A stretch of DNA of 64,000 bases from Halictus rubicundus (lineage: Eukaryota > Arthropoda > Insecta > Hymenoptera > Halictidae), in assembly GCF_050948215.1 (NCBI RefSeq), contig NC_135157.1, positions 9,610,001-9,674,000 of the forward strand, given 5' to 3'. Shown one piece after another: positions 12,736 to 23,379 of the stretch. The notes beneath the pieces were generated by a model. That model was not told where the DNA came from. It worked only from the letters and a program-made list of their open reading frames with translations, and searched no databases. The translations under genes and the position numbers were made by a program. Positions within the stretch are counted from its first letter, which is position 1, and each line of letters begins with the position of its first letter.

Positions 12736-12891
12736 TCTGGTTCCTCTTCCTTCTCATGGCGTTCCTCCGGTCAAGGAAAAGGGATTGGGACGTTGGTGGG
12801 CCCGAGTCCAGGGTTAAAAACGGAGAAAAAGAGCGGAAGAGAAAGAGAAGAAGGAGAATGCGGCCAGGAATGCGTCGCACCACACACGGCG

Positions 12892-12950
12892 CTCTTCTCT
12901 CTCTCTCTCTCTCTCTCTCTTGCTCGCTCTCTTTCTCTCTGCCTCCCTTT
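12892..12950. repeat. CT-rich microsatellite
   Basis: CT run uninterrupted at about 12897-12920, then interrupted (TGCTCG, CTTTCTCTCTG) to 12950. It explains the apparent Ser-Leu or Arg-Glu frames of 67-129 codons here. Confidence 0.95.
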
Positions 12951-13041
12951 ACGCGGCCTCTCGTAAAGCTTCATTCACAACCAGTCCTCTTAGTGAACCA
13001 CTCTTCTCAGAGTACCTGTGTTTGGACTTTATAGATGAGTT

Positions 13042-13400
13042 ACCGACACCCTGTAGATTTACGAAACACTTAGGTGAGTTGTCACGTTCCCTGACTCGTG
13101 TGACTTTCCTGTGCTTCACACAAGTCTTCTCTATTCAATTCGTACAAACGACCAGAGTTATGTGACCAGGTATATTATTATACTATAATTTAGTTAGTTA
13201 GGGGTGAGTTAGGCGTTGCTTGGATACATCCTCGTATTCATGCTAAAAAATTTAAGAACAACACTTGTGTATATTTTGTGCTTTATTTTTTAATTACTGA
13301 CAGCATGTAGATTCGAGAGACGTGGGTGAGCTAGGGGTTGCTTGAACCCCGGGCGGAAGAATTATCACCCTCACGTTCATACTTGAAAGTTCAACCATGA
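13042..13400 (+). repeat. Decayed tandem repeat, period about 122-130 bp
   Basis: GGTGAGTT or GGTGAGCT followed by AGGCGTTGCTTGG-like sequence occurs at 13073, 13202 and 13324. TGTAGATT followed by a CGA..GACG-like stretch precedes the first and third of these (13042, 13305). ATTCATGCT/GTTCATACT lies downstream of the second and third. The copies are strongly diverged. Confidence 0.5.
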
Positions 13401-14180
13401 GCGCACCACCTTATTTTTGAAACATTCTAAAAATTGTAATGTAATTACAAAATCTATTCCCCAAAGAGTGAGTCGATCGAGCTGAACGAGCAACGAGCAT
13501 TTTTGCGCAGCCCTCGATAATACTTGTAGAGGCCGATATACATTGTTCCCACGGAATAATGACGATCGCACGATCCATTAAGGATCCATCAAAATGGTTG
13601 CATTGACCGAATACTTCCACACGACGGTGTGCGTTGGTACGTGTGTAATGGTATTTCATAGCGCTCGAGTATGCTCCAATTCCGATTGTCTCTCTGGGGG
13701 CCGTTGTGCCGGCCGAAAATGAAATCCTATCGGAGATCAAGAGGATAGACGGGAAGTAAGAGGATCGGTAGAGGTGGCAGGCTAAATAGGCCCATGGTCG
13801 GCTAAATAGGATCAGTTTAGGCGATTGGTTTCATCCTAAAGCGGACTAAATTGCCGCCGGAGAGCTGTCGGGAGAGACCGGGAGATTTCTTCCAGACCGG
13901 GTGGCGTGACGCTTTCCAGGGTGTTACCGAGCTATTCAGTGGTCGTCATGCCGCCTCAAGTGATACACAAAAGCGGCCCGACGCGCGACTCCGCTCTACG
14001 AAAGCGACTCGACTACCGGTCACTCATAATAAGGAAGTACCAACAATGCTAGGAACTTTTTTCTTTTTCGCCACCGGGCCGCGACGGTTCTCAACGCGTT
14101 GCATTCGTCGCGACTCCTTCGCAGGAACAACCTCGAAGCCCTTCAGCTACGATTTGTATTGCGGTCGCAGTGATTAGCCT
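13401..14180. other. Unique non-coding DNA
   Basis: Mixed sequence. A short motif GGCTAAATAGG occurs twice within 13779-13810. The 108-109-codon frames on each strand (13411-13740, 13851-14177) have no family resemblance and no conserved composition. Confidence 0.5.
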
Positions 14181-14184
14181 ACGC

Positions 14185-14226
14185 AGTGCCGGATTAAGAC
14201 CCTTAGAGGCCCCGAGCACTTGAAAG
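14185..14226 (+). mobile_element. Possible decayed hAT-type terminus
   Basis: CAGTGCCGGATTAAGACCC, then a GAGGCCCCGAGCACT-like tail, looks like the end of a hAT-family DNA transposon, whose terminal inverted repeats usually start CAG(T/G)G. I found no matching inverted end or 8-bp target duplication and no transposase, so this would be a solitary relic. The family assignment is from memory of terminus style and is weak. Confidence 0.25.
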
Positions 14227-14229
14227 ACG

Positions 14230-14934
14230 CAAGGTGGACCCGTATAATTATTACGGAATTTTCGATAATTTTGCTGAAAAGTTGTTTCATAAAATAATAA
14301 ACTTCTGCAGCTAATAGTTTCCTTAAAACAATTGTTGAAATATTAGTCGGTTTGCTTGATCTACACGAGAATTCCCACATAACAACGATCTCCGCGGTGA
14401 AATTGATGGAGAAAGCTGTCCAGGCTTTTTTCGGTAAGAGATCTTGCCTGTTCTGCGTAGGACGATGCAATGGAACGACTCCGCGAATTGATTAACCCCT
14501 TGAGCGAGAGAATATTGCGAAATATTCGAAGCAGAAGGATCTTTAAGGTTGGGAAATGTTATTATTAATAGCTCCAACAATTTCCATTACGCTATTACGT
14601 CGAACCATATTAAACGTGCAAAATTTCAGCTTCGATCAATAATTTCTTTGAAGCTATAAATTTTCAGATGTGTTTGTACGAAAACTTGCTATATACTTAC
14701 CAACACGAAATAAACAGCTTGCGAAACAGTAAAAATGTCAGAAGAATTTAAAAACACTATTATAATATTTTGTGTTAAATTCAGTATTCATGGTCACATA
14801 CATATTCACATGAATTATAGGAACAACAGAGTCCTGAGCGATTCTTTCTTTCATAGTCTAAATACATTGAAAATACTGGCATTATCAAATACTTTTAATC
14901 TTTCAACTGTTTTAAATAGTACCAGCGCGTTTTG
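14230..14934. other. AT-rich non-coding DNA
   Basis: AT-rich sequence with no array and no credible gene. The 98-codon minus-strand frame at 14174-14470 has no known motif. An isolated TTAACCCCTTGAG motif lies near 14492. Confidence 0.5.
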
Positions 14935-14972
14935 GTCATAAACGCATGAAATCCGCCGTCTAATTATTAGCG
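14935..14972 (+). repeat. Foldback-family copy 1 (core GCATRAAATCCGC)
   Basis: GTCATAAACGCATGAAATCC followed by GCCGTCTAATTATTAGC. It matches the consensus CATAAACGCATAAAATCCGC, then AGTCTA with an ATTATTGC-like spacer, with two or three substitutions. Only the left arm is clear; the right arm is lost. Confidence 0.65.
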
Positions 14973-14979
14973 ACCTCGT

Positions 14980-15740
14980 CTCGTGATTTACAACCTGTCG
15001 TACACTTCGCGTGTCTCAGATAACAGAAATATTGTAACGATTGACAGCCGATTAGATAATAATATTTTAAACCTGCGGTGAAGCAAAAAGTTTTTATTTC
15101 ACAGGAAAAATCAACGGTCTAGCGATGGGGACAAGAATCGAGCATTTTTCGGCCATGTGGTCGCTGTAAAACGAAACGATGCATCATCGATGTTTTGTCA
15201 CCGAACGTAGGAGCGTCCTGTACGTGCATTGACTATCGTTGAATGATTTGGACGTCCGTGATGGATAGCAGGGTTCGTCGTGCCGGTGGCACCGCTGCTC
15301 CTATCTGAAGATCGAAGGTTTTCAGAAATAATTGGTGTTGTGTAGGCCCTTTACAGGAGCGTACAGAGAGCGATCGCACGAAGGGTCACGACTGTTTGTT
15401 CGCCGACCCGCCCGCATGTTGCCGAAGTGGATCTATTAGATCGTGCGATACGAGATGCCGCGGGGACAACTTCAGTAACCTTGAAATCGAGCCCCTGACA
15501 GCCTGGCCGTGTTCGAGCACAAAGGACTCCGCTATAACTCCATGGGAATGCCGTGTAAAGAGACCCTTTTTACTGGGAATTCGCTCGAGAAATTCGGATT
15601 TGGAAGGATCGGGAGATTTCTTCTCAAAACTGTCAGAAAATGTCAAAAAAAAACTGTGCGAGATATTCTAGCCAACTATATTGCAATATCTTCGAAATGA
15701 TCTACTTAAACTGTTCCATAGAACTCCGTTACTTTCATTT
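14980..15740. other. Unique non-coding DNA
   Basis: Mixed composition, with GC-richer sequence at 15120-15600. Overlapping frames of 63-91 codons at 15386-15700 lie on both strands without any family match. No repeats were seen before 15746. Confidence 0.5.
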
Positions 15741-15745
15741 ATTTT

Positions 15746-16260
15746 GAAACACCCTGTACAATATGAAGTTGCTTGGAATTTTGATATTTCAAATATGAAG
15801 TCTCTACTGTTGATAGATTACTTATTACAATTACTTAATTGATACAATATAAATGTGTCTATTCTGATTACCAGTTTTGGTACAGCCTGTATAATATCAT
15901 GAATTCCAATAGGTTTGTGTTATGGCATTTCTAACACAAATGGTCTATAATCTACAGTACTTAATTCACCCATTACAATTGTTTAAGGTACAGTACAAAT
16001 CCTTCTGTACTAACTACTTTTCTTGGAACGTCCTGTACAATGTAAGATATTCCAAAGTACTCCAATAACGTTGTATCACGTCATCTCCGAAGCAGATTCC
16101 TTACAAACTACCGTACTTATTTCATTTATAATTACTGTTTACAATACTAGAGTACTCATACATTTGATCCTATTAGTTTCATCGAAACAGCCTGTGGATA
16201 CAGTATAGATTTATCTGATTACTTTTATTGCAACAGGCTTTTGGTATGTGAAGTATTAAT
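15746..16260 (+). repeat. Decayed tandem array with CCTGTACAAT core
   Basis: GAAACACCCTGTACAATATG (15746), GGTACAGCCTGTATAATAT (15879), GGAACGTCCTGTACAATG (16025) and GAAACAGCCTGTGG (16184) recur at about 133-159 bp spacing. Between them the order is a TACTTA(A/T)TT stretch and an ATTACAATT-like stretch. The core is the reverse complement of the TACAGGGTGTTTC-type motif seen elsewhere in the window, so the array may descend from a mobile-element end that was tandemly amplified. Confidence 0.75.
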
Positions 16261-16264
16261 GCTC

Positions 16265-16810
16265 GTAAAATAAGATTCATCTGCGACAAGGTACAGGTCG
16301 ATCAATGTCGTCTAATTCTCTTAGAGACTTTCTTGCAGCAACAATGCAAGAGATAATGGTTAATTTACAGTTAAGCACGGTATCGTGCGGGCTTCGCGCA
16401 CCGAACGGCCGCGCAAAATTTTCGCGTGTCCGCTCTATTCCTCGTTATCCCCGGCGGCCACCTCTGTACCGGCATTCTTAATGCATCCGGGTACCGGTAC
16501 ACACGCGGACCAGCCACGTACCTATCTACTGTTCGACCCGAACCGTCCATCGAACCGAGACGAGCCTCGACGAGGACACTTCCGCGTGGGCGGGCACAGC
16601 GTGGGAAACGCGACGCACTTTTCGAGGAAAGTCCGCCAATGAAAGACCCCCCCCCCCCCGGAGAAAAGTCACCGATTCTGGGTCAGTTGGGTCCGATGGC
16701 TACAGGACTCCTCGAAAATGGTGGTCCCATTTTTATGGGGCCAGAAACCAATTTGGAGACTTAGACTGGAGAACGTTTTCATTGAAATGAAAGAAGAGGG
16801 GCGGGTATTT
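16265..16810. other. Unique non-coding DNA with a poly-C tract
   Basis: GC-rich from 16380 to 16660 and otherwise mixed. A homopolymer of 13 C lies at 16647-16659. The 112-codon plus-strand frame at 16426-16764 runs through it and resembles nothing known. Confidence 0.5.
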
Positions 16811-16814
16811 GGTA

Positions 16815-16918
16815 TACAGGATGTTTCAAAGAAGATGGTCGGGTTGTATGACGTTTTACTGCATTGTAGACAGACAGTTATAAAAGAAGTAGTTATATTG
16901 TACAGGATGTTTAAAAAA
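16815..16918 (-). repeat. Two inverted copies of the CCTGTACAAT-type motif
   Basis: TATACAGGATGTTTCAAAG near 16816 and ATTGTACAGGATGTTTAAAA near 16898 are reverse complements of the unit start in the 15746-16260 array. They lie about 82 bp apart in the opposite orientation to that array, consistent with an old inverted relationship. Confidence 0.6.
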
Positions 16919-16919
16919 A

Positions 16920-17455
16920 TGTGGTAAAAACAGATGAATTTCCTCTATGTTATATAATTATTTACGTGCAATATGCTAAGAAATCCGCCAATGAATCGGA
17001 TTATCTTGATCCGTTTGATCGTTCCAATGCACGTCCACAAGTCTGTCATTAACGGCTTCATCGACATCACGTGGGAGATCCTGCGGGTCGCAGGCTCCGC
17101 GATCATTTTCAGCCGGGTTTCCCGCGAAAACACGCGTGTCAGTCAGCGCGAGACAGCCGCCGACGAGTGGGAGGTATAGAAAGAGAGGCGCGGATCGTCG
17201 CGACAATGCCACCGGAAATTGACGTTTCCATTGCATAATGGCGGACTTCCGCTTCCTCGTGAGGAATGACTCCGTCCGGCTTGTCACTTTTGTAATGGCC
17301 TTTAAAAACCTGAATGGAGCTCTGGCCGCTCGCGAGCGTACGCGCGCGTTTACATTTGCGTTTGCGTTTGGGCGGACGCGGACGCGGACGTGGGCAACCG
17401 TGCCCCGTTAACATTTCGACTATGCGACGATCCACGCGATCGCCTGCAGCAAAAT
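16920..17455. other. Unique non-coding DNA
   Basis: GC-rich and CpG-rich from 17080 to 17450. Frames of 103-111 codons on the minus strand overlap frames on the plus strand and show no family features. Confidence 0.5.
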
Positions 17456-17458
17456 GCG

Positions 17459-17474
17459 ATGATCGATCGATCAT
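17459..17474. repeat. Perfect 16-bp palindrome
   Basis: ATGATCGATCGATCAT is its own reverse complement. It lies 10 bp upstream of a GTACAGGGTGATTCACC motif and may be coincidental. Confidence 0.8.
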
Positions 17475-17480
17475 GTATTG

Positions 17481-17650
17481 TGTACAGGGTGATTCACCTC
17501 ACTGGGCCATATTCAAATCTGGCTTCGAGCCGGTTCTAAAATAAAATCATTTATTTACCACTGAAACGTTTTCTGCTAAAAATATGACTTTGAAAAAAAG
17601 ATTTCTTTCCAGATTCATCACAGAGTCACTCGTATTAAATTGTCATCGGC
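17481..17650 (+). mobile_element. TACAGGGTG-type repeat terminus
   Basis: GTACAGGGTGATTCACCTCA begins an otherwise unremarkable segment. Dispersed repeats in arthropod genomes often begin TACAGGGTG followed by a T/C-rich stretch; this motif recurs in the window at about 57902 and, diverged, at 40936 and 58214. No coding frame or inverted partner was found, so its extent is a guess. Confidence 0.35.
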
Positions 17651-17654
17651 TCAA

Positions 17655-18400
17655 AAGTCAAAAGTCATCAGTGATTCACTGGGTAGAGTACTCAAAGGCG
17701 GTACCGCCACCGAAACATCACAACGGGAAACGTGAATTTTCGGCTACAGCTAAGTGTCGGCAAACAGGACTCTTTCCCTAAAAAGAAAAAAGCATTTCTC
17801 GCAGCGATGTAATGGTAATGGTTTCTGAGTACACCGCCCGGTGAATCATTATGTAGTTTTCAAGAGAAACAATGCGATACCTTATCTTATCGACGAGAAA
17901 ATATAGTGAGCGTTTGAAGAACATGGAAACCGAGTAAAAGAAACCGCGACAAATTCCTTGCCGGCGACGTCAGCGATTGTGTCCCTCCGCATCCTAGGTG
18001 GATATCAGTACATCACAGGATCACCGGATATCGGGGGATCCGGTCCCCGGGTATATCCTACGCAAACGTTCTCGGTCTGTCTGACGAAAGGTGGACCGAT
18101 CGTCGGCGGCGATAAACGTCTTGGCGGCCGGTTGAATGCCGGTTACGGGGGCGGCACGACCGCCATTATTATCGTTTCTCGTTGCAGTGTCGGTGAATAT
18201 GGCTGCAGGCCCCTGGCTGGCTGTCCGCCGGCCACGAATGCACCCGGGGCCGGTGCACAATGCATCGCCGGGGACAAGATGCCGACTTCGAGATAGGCAA
18301 ATGTAAGGTGCCGGTGCAACGAACCAAGGGATGCCGGCGACCAATCGATTTTTGCGATAGCGGCCACAAAGAGGGACGGAGAGAGACAGAGAACGTGAAG
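17655..18400. other. Unique non-coding DNA
   Basis: AT-rich to 17950, then GC-rich and CpG-rich (17960-18360). Frames of 112-160 codons overlap on opposite strands at 17958-18532. The minus-strand ones pass through a GA tract and read as Ser-Leu runs. No gene is supported. Confidence 0.5.
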
Positions 18401-18423
18401 AAGAAAGAGAGAGAGAGAGAGAC
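18401..18423. repeat. Short GA microsatellite
   Basis: AAGAAAGAGAGAGAGAGAGA is the end of a purine-rich stretch beginning near 18370. The uninterrupted GA part covers about 18407-18422. Confidence 0.9.
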
Positions 18424-18424
18424 A

Positions 18425-19750
18425 GGATACACACGGTGAAATCGCGCGTTCCAACGAGGAACACGGCGAGCATGGAACGCGGCGAACGACGCTCCCGCAG
18501 CAATTAAGAGGCTCGATTCTTCCCGATTTCACCGCGATCCGATGAAACTTTAATGGAGACCCGGCTAACGGAACTGTGATGCTGTCTGGACCATCTCCTT
18601 CAACCCAGGTTGCTTCCCGACCGCCTTCTGATGGCCTTTCTGAAGCGATCCAGGGGGTTGGATTGTGTGATTTTAGATTGGCTATGATTATAGAGCGAAT
18701 TCTCAGAGAATTTGGTTTTCTTATTTGCGTAAGTGGTTGCTAGGAACAGTGGAGGCTGGTTTCGATGCGTCGAGGTTCGTTTGTGAGTCTATTCGAAGTG
18801 GTATTGCTAGTCCGACCCGAGTTGGTTGCTAGATTTGGGGATTTTATGCCAAATGTGATTCTGAAATCGATATTAGAGCTAGGGGATTGCGGATTTTTGT
18901 GCTGTGTTAAGCAAAATAGAAATTGTCCGTGTCAGTAATTTTTCTCTAAAGAATTTGAATAGGTTGTACCCGTAATATTTATAAAAATACTACACTAACT
19001 TCATTGTGCACGAGCACAAAAATAATAAGATAACTTTATTCATTACGTACGGACATGAAAGTACTACATCAACTTCATTCATAACGTAGGAACACTTTTG
19101 CGTGGCTCTGTACGCAATCGGACAATCATGGCGGTAAAAAGCAGCATGGGGTGGCTCCACCTAAGGGTGAATACATTCCCAGAATACTACTTAACCGTCG
19201 TACCTTTCTAAATTAATTAAAGTCGAAGTGACTCGTGACCAGAGAAAGCGTGTCCGTTTCTTGTCACCGACTTCTCGCCTCTGTCACGTAGGTGTAACGC
19301 TAATTGCGAATTTTCTTCTGCCACCGTGCGATAGATCACTCTTCTAACACCCACCAGCGGTTGCCATACCGCCGGTGTATGTGTGTGTTGTCATCTCGTT
19401 ACAATTCCGCCGCGTGAAAGCCTCGAGACGGTATCAATCCTGCCAGCAAGCGAAATGTGCTTCTTCAAGTGGCACACGCGGGGAATCCGCATTTGGTCAC
19501 CGATGATTCACAAGGCACGGGTACGTGCCATCCTCGTTCGCCATTTACGGGCCGCAGGACTTCATTTCGTTCTTGCGGAACCTCGCGACTTTCGACCACG
19601 TCAGAATGCACCGCATACCATCGGCACACTTTTCGCTCGAATCATTATAACACGGAAAATCGCGGATCAACTTCTCAGAAATCATCGCGAACACGTCCCT
19701 CTCACAAGCTGAACGCTACACTAATGCTCATTTAACTGTAATCACAACCA
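18425..19750. other. Unique non-coding DNA, nothing recognised
   Basis: Mixed composition, AT-rich at 18660-19090 and GC-richer at 19100-19700. The plus-strand frames at 19383-19735 overlap each other in two phases and match nothing known. No repeats were noticed. Confidence 0.55.
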
Positions 19751-19914
19751 CCGTTCAAACTACCGGTTTCACACTTTTTATTTCATACTTATTCAAATTA
19801 CAAAGATGCTTCTATAGGAAAATATTAAATAAATATGTTCAATCAACCACCTATCGTTATAAAAATTGCAGGAAATCTAAATAAATTCAGTCTTGTAATT
19901 TTTGTGCTCGGTAC
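19751..19914 (+). repeat. Dispersed repeat, copy A (partner at 45009)
   Basis: It aligns over its length with 45009-45137. Landmarks in order are CAAA-x-TACCGGTT, a T-rich stretch, ACTTATT-x-AAA-x-TACAAAG, a GG-x-AAAT-x-ATT run, then AATAAAT..TCTTGT-x-ATTTT and CGGTAC. Identity by eye is roughly 70 percent outside one 35-40 bp block present only in this copy. It is clearly homologous but of unknown family, has no coding capacity, and is probably an old non-autonomous mobile element. Confidence 0.65.
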
Positions 19915-19919
19915 AGTTG

Positions 19920-20297
19920 ATGATAATAATACAAGAATAGAAAAGACCAAGTTTATCGTAACTATGAAAGAACTTAGTTAATCAATTTACTTAAATTGTA
20001 GTAGAAATGGATTTCCAAGATTGGCAAAAAGGTTGGAACAGTCGATGTTTTCGTTAAGAGGAAAAAGAAAACTGCCGGTTAGAGGTGTAACTGTCTGCGA
20101 GGTACGGGGCTTGGAATCGGCCGAATTTTTGATACGTCAAAGCTTCCGGTCCTGCGTCCAGGATTGGCGCATCGACAGCTGCCGTCGATATCTCTCCGTA
20201 ATCTTCTTTTTCCACTTCGCTTTTCCCTTTCTCCCTCTTATCGGTCGTCTTTTTTCCTTTCTCCCGGTCCTCTCTCCCGGACCGATGACGAATCCTC

Positions 20298-20300
<3 letters not shown>
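19920..20300. other. Unique non-coding DNA
   Basis: AT-rich to about 20020, then mixed. A CT-rich, pyrimidine-dominated stretch at 20205-20280 faces the purine-only tract that follows, so the two could pair imperfectly. Open frames here extend into the GA tract and are not credible genes. Confidence 0.5.
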
Positions 20301-20301
<1 letters not shown>

Positions 20302-20346
<45 letters not shown>

Positions 20347-20363
20347 AAGAGAAAGAGGAAGCC
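20302..20363. repeat. (GA)n microsatellite
   Basis: GA run at 20302-20338 (about 18 units), then GGGAGAGAGAAAGAGAAAGA-type sequence to 20363. It is purine-only on the plus strand and explains the Arg-Glu and Ser-Leu frames of 84-195 codons in 20021-20608. Confidence 0.97.
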
Positions 20364-20364
20364 G

Positions 20365-22505
20365 AAAACCTTTTGTGACAGCGAGGCGGAACGCTTTTCG
20401 AGAACCCGCTCTGTGGGATAGAGATCGTAGGATAAACGGGAACGAGCCGGACTGCATGAAAATTGGAAAGTTAGTAGCGGGCCTGACCCCACGACAACCG
20501 ACCTCGCGCCATATGGGAATCGAACGATTGTATCGGCGCGATGCTTGTCGATTATTTACGGCCGAATCTTGCGCGAATTCCCGATCGCCCTCTGCCACCC
20601 TCGGCTAAGCAGATGACGTGACTTTTCGGGGACTCCGTGTCCCCGATAGTTCACAATTCCACTCGCTATAGTCCTAGCATGACTGTTCCACCCCTCGAGT
20701 TTCAATTTTTTCCTCTAGCCCTTCCGGTTCTGCCGCAATTCACTTCGTTCGTAGAAATGCTCTACGAAATTGTAAAAACTGTTCAAATTTTAGAAACTGT
20801 TTGTAAACATGAAGCACATTGTTTATTGTACTTTGTGAGTAATCCTTCGCTTTTTAATATTGAATGGTAAAAGGTTTCATAGAGTCTACTAAACAATAAG
20901 ATTCCCTTTAAGCAGAAGTAAAATTCTATTTTATTTCTGTCGATACTTAAACCATAGGCCCTTATAATTTTTCTTCTTCTTGTAGGAAATTATTGGTGGC
21001 GAACACGTTCCAATCACTGTGGTGAAATAAACTGTAGTACGAGGGTGCAATTTTGCGTAACGTTTTGTTTCGAGGGTCGCCAGTGACCCAGCCACGTTCT
21101 CGGTCGAATGGGCAAACGATTCGATCGAAGCGGGCGAGAATGATGTCACCGTGCTAAATTTTTCGGGATCCCGTCGACCAAGCATCGAAAGGTCAGACGA
21201 TAGCATTTATCTCGACGCGCGTTAGTCACGGGAATCGAAATCGCTGTGACATATTGCAGCAACTGGCCCGTGGTGACTAATATATTAATATATACGATAA
21301 TTCGTGCCGGGCACAAATTAGTCTTATCGGGGTTTTATAAAAAGACTGTGCTCCGGCGGGAGAAATTAATTTTAGCGAAGATTAGCATTTGTAATCTAAA
21401 TATTAAAATTTATTTTTTGGAATAGATACTCGCAGTCTTAACACTGTCTGTAATACAATTACAACTCCGAGTAGTCTGTTCAGAAAGTTCTATCTTAAAT
21501 ATGAGAAAGCAACCCTTGTTAAATTTGACTCTTGTTTGGAAAATTGTGACACTTATAATTTTAGAATTAAATTTAACCGTGATGCATAATCAATTCTGGT
21601 AAAAATATAATTCGCGTAAAATGTGTACGAATCGTCGACATTGCCTTCATTTAGATAGTGCTACGCCAAAATTGCAATTAAATGCAACTGTCTTTGTGAT
21701 CGATCAAATTGACTCGAACGTTTGCGTGCTAAGGGTTAAATGAAATGTTGGAACAAGCTGCCGGAGAAATTGTTTGGCGCAATTATAACGATCCGATACG
21801 ATCGACGGAGAGATCGTCACTTGGACACCATCTGCAACACCCTCTTTTTGCTTCTGTCCACCATCTGACGTCGTACGATCATTGATGTAGACATTCTGAG
21901 GCCATCAACGATCGCTAGCAATCGCTAAGAAGTGACATAATTAAGCCTTGCAAGGCAGATGCTTTTACCGATTTCACGATTAAAATTTACGTCAATTAAG
22001 AAATTGGAAACTTACAGAAGTGTTGCTATATGTCGCCAAGAACACCTACAACAATTTCAAGACAAACTGAAAGTGGATACCGAGGTATGTGAATATTTAT
22101 TAAAAAAATGTTTGATACCACAATCCTCGTCAATTTACAGAATGAGATTGAGAAAAGATCGTGAAGTCTCATCGATCGCGGAAGCTCCCGAGCCTCTACG
22201 TCGACTTCACCTTGAGAAGTTCTGCGTCATTTGCGGAGCAGAAATAGAAAGTATAATAAAGCGGCTTCTGTATCGGTAATGATCGATGTCGTCGAGAAGT
22301 ACGTCTGCTCGAAGTTGATGGATTTAAGTGCGCAAGGTTTCCCTAGGTTATTTCCGTGTGCCCGACAGACATATTCTAACCGGCGAGCGAGAGCTACGTA
22401 CCCTAAATACGGCGAAGATGAACTGGTCTAACCGGCCAGGATAAACACTCGCAGCATGCCCGGCTCGCTATTTTGGAAAATAGATTTCGTCGAACTCGCT
22501 TGAAA
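20365..22505. other. Unique non-coding DNA
   Basis: Mostly AT-rich from 20700 to 22150. A perfect 14-bp palindrome ATATATTAATATAT lies at 21280-21293, and an isolated AAGGGTTAA motif at 21731. The 106-codon plus-strand frame at 21959-22279 is Leu/Arg/Lys-rich with one CxxC-like pair but matches no family I know, and lacks flanking support. Confidence 0.5.
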
Positions 22506-22508
22506 CTC

Positions 22509-22528
22509 TGTCTCTCTCTCTCTCTCTC
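22509..22528. repeat. Short CT microsatellite
   Basis: Uninterrupted TC run of about 9-10 units followed by GCTCTCTCG. Confidence 0.92.
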
Positions 22529-22699
22529 GCTCTCTCGCCGGCCATTGTGTCTCGGGGCAGGTCGCAGTTTGCACGCAGATTACTCCGGGGTTCCTATTTA
22601 GGCGACCGAACTCGAGAATTTTGACGAGCATATGCGAACGGACGAACGGTTCTCCGACGTGCAACGAACCAACTACGACGAAGACGCGAACTGTTTAAT

Positions 22700-22812
22700 C
22701 GCCGGACCCGGGGATTTTATGCGATTATGGAGTCGAGATGAGACGCGAAACTGCAAAAATGCAGTGTATTTGGTACCAGGCTGTGAATTTTATGCATTTA
22801 TGATAAAAATTG
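22700..22812 (-). repeat. Foldback-family copies 2 and 3, tandem
   Basis: GGGGATTTTATGCGATTATG (about 22711-22730) and GTGAATTTTATGCATTTATG (about 22783-22802) are minus-strand versions of the family consensus CATAAACGCATAAAATCCGC. They lie 72 bp apart in the same orientation, separated by a GCAAAAATGC stretch. Copy 4 follows within 75 bp in the opposite orientation. Confidence 0.55.
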
Positions 22813-22875
22813 GGTTATTAAAAGAAAATTAGACTCAATGAACTCATTGAAAGAAGAAACACTAAAAATTCTGTA

Positions 22876-22912
22876 TTTCCGCATAAAAATCCGCAGTCGT
22901 GATTTATAATCG
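22876..22912 (+). repeat. Foldback-family copy 4
   Basis: TTCCGCATAAAAATCCGCAG followed by TCGTGATTTATAATCG. The core differs from the consensus GCATAAAATCCGCAG only by one extra A. Its orientation opposes the two copies just upstream. Confidence 0.75.
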
Positions 22913-22914
22913 TG

Positions 22915-23258
22915 CTTCGCGTTCGTATAAAAGTTCAGATAAACATGTTTGAATATTCGAGACCAGCAATTGGAGGTTCCGTGAACCTCGTGAGAGGGTT
23001 GGCCGATATAATCGAAGAACACACTCGAAGAGGTTGGTCGATACCTTAACGAAACCAAAGAGCATCTCCGAAGCCCCTTTTACGAGTTTCCTGCTCCCCA
23101 AAATTCTTTGACTCTTCCCCGAGACCATCCCCTCGATCAACGATCGAGCGAGAGTAAACCGCGCGGGTATGAATGTCCTCGATTTCTATATGTACGCGCG
23201 TTTCTCTATCACCGTACATTACCCTCGGCCATAACCGTAAGTATACCCCAAATAAAGA
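22915..23258. other. Unique non-coding DNA
   Basis: Mixed sequence with overlapping frames of 68-86 codons on both strands and no family match. It lies between the foldback-family cluster and the duplicated block at 23261. Confidence 0.45.
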
Positions 23259-23260
23259 TG

Positions 23261-23338
23261 GGGGAAGTTTCACTTTTATTAACCGAAATAAAATTGATCC
23301 ACTCGGCGGGATAGAGGCATCGAGAGGATGGCGACGTC
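23261..23338 (+). repeat. Duplicated block, copy 1
   Basis: GGGGAAGTTTC, then TTTATTAACCGA, TAAAATTGATCC and CACTCGGCGGGA, then a CGAGAGGATGGCGACGTCTG-like end. The same landmarks recur in the same order at 23799-23868, including an identical 19-bp stretch ATTGATCCACTCGGCGGGA. Such conservation beside diverged neighbours suggests either a recent partial duplication or constraint on both copies. Confidence 0.75.
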
Positions 23339-23341
23339 TGC

Positions 23342-23378
23342 GAACCCGACCCGACCCGACCCGACCCGACCCGACCCG
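23342..23378. repeat. (GACCC)7 pentanucleotide repeat
   Basis: Seven tandem GACCC units immediately downstream of duplicated block copy 1. It is not the canonical insect telomere unit (TTAGG), and is an isolated short tandem repeat. Confidence 0.95.
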
Positions 23379-23379
23379 C

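Noticed and set aside
13039..13055. ACCCTGTAGAT resembling the start of miR-10
   Set aside because: Similarity stops after about 11 bases, there is no flanking hairpin, and the site is part of a decayed tandem repeat.
23342..23378. GACCC array as telomere-like repeat
   Set aside because: The insect telomere unit is TTAGG. This is an isolated seven-unit pentanucleotide repeat.
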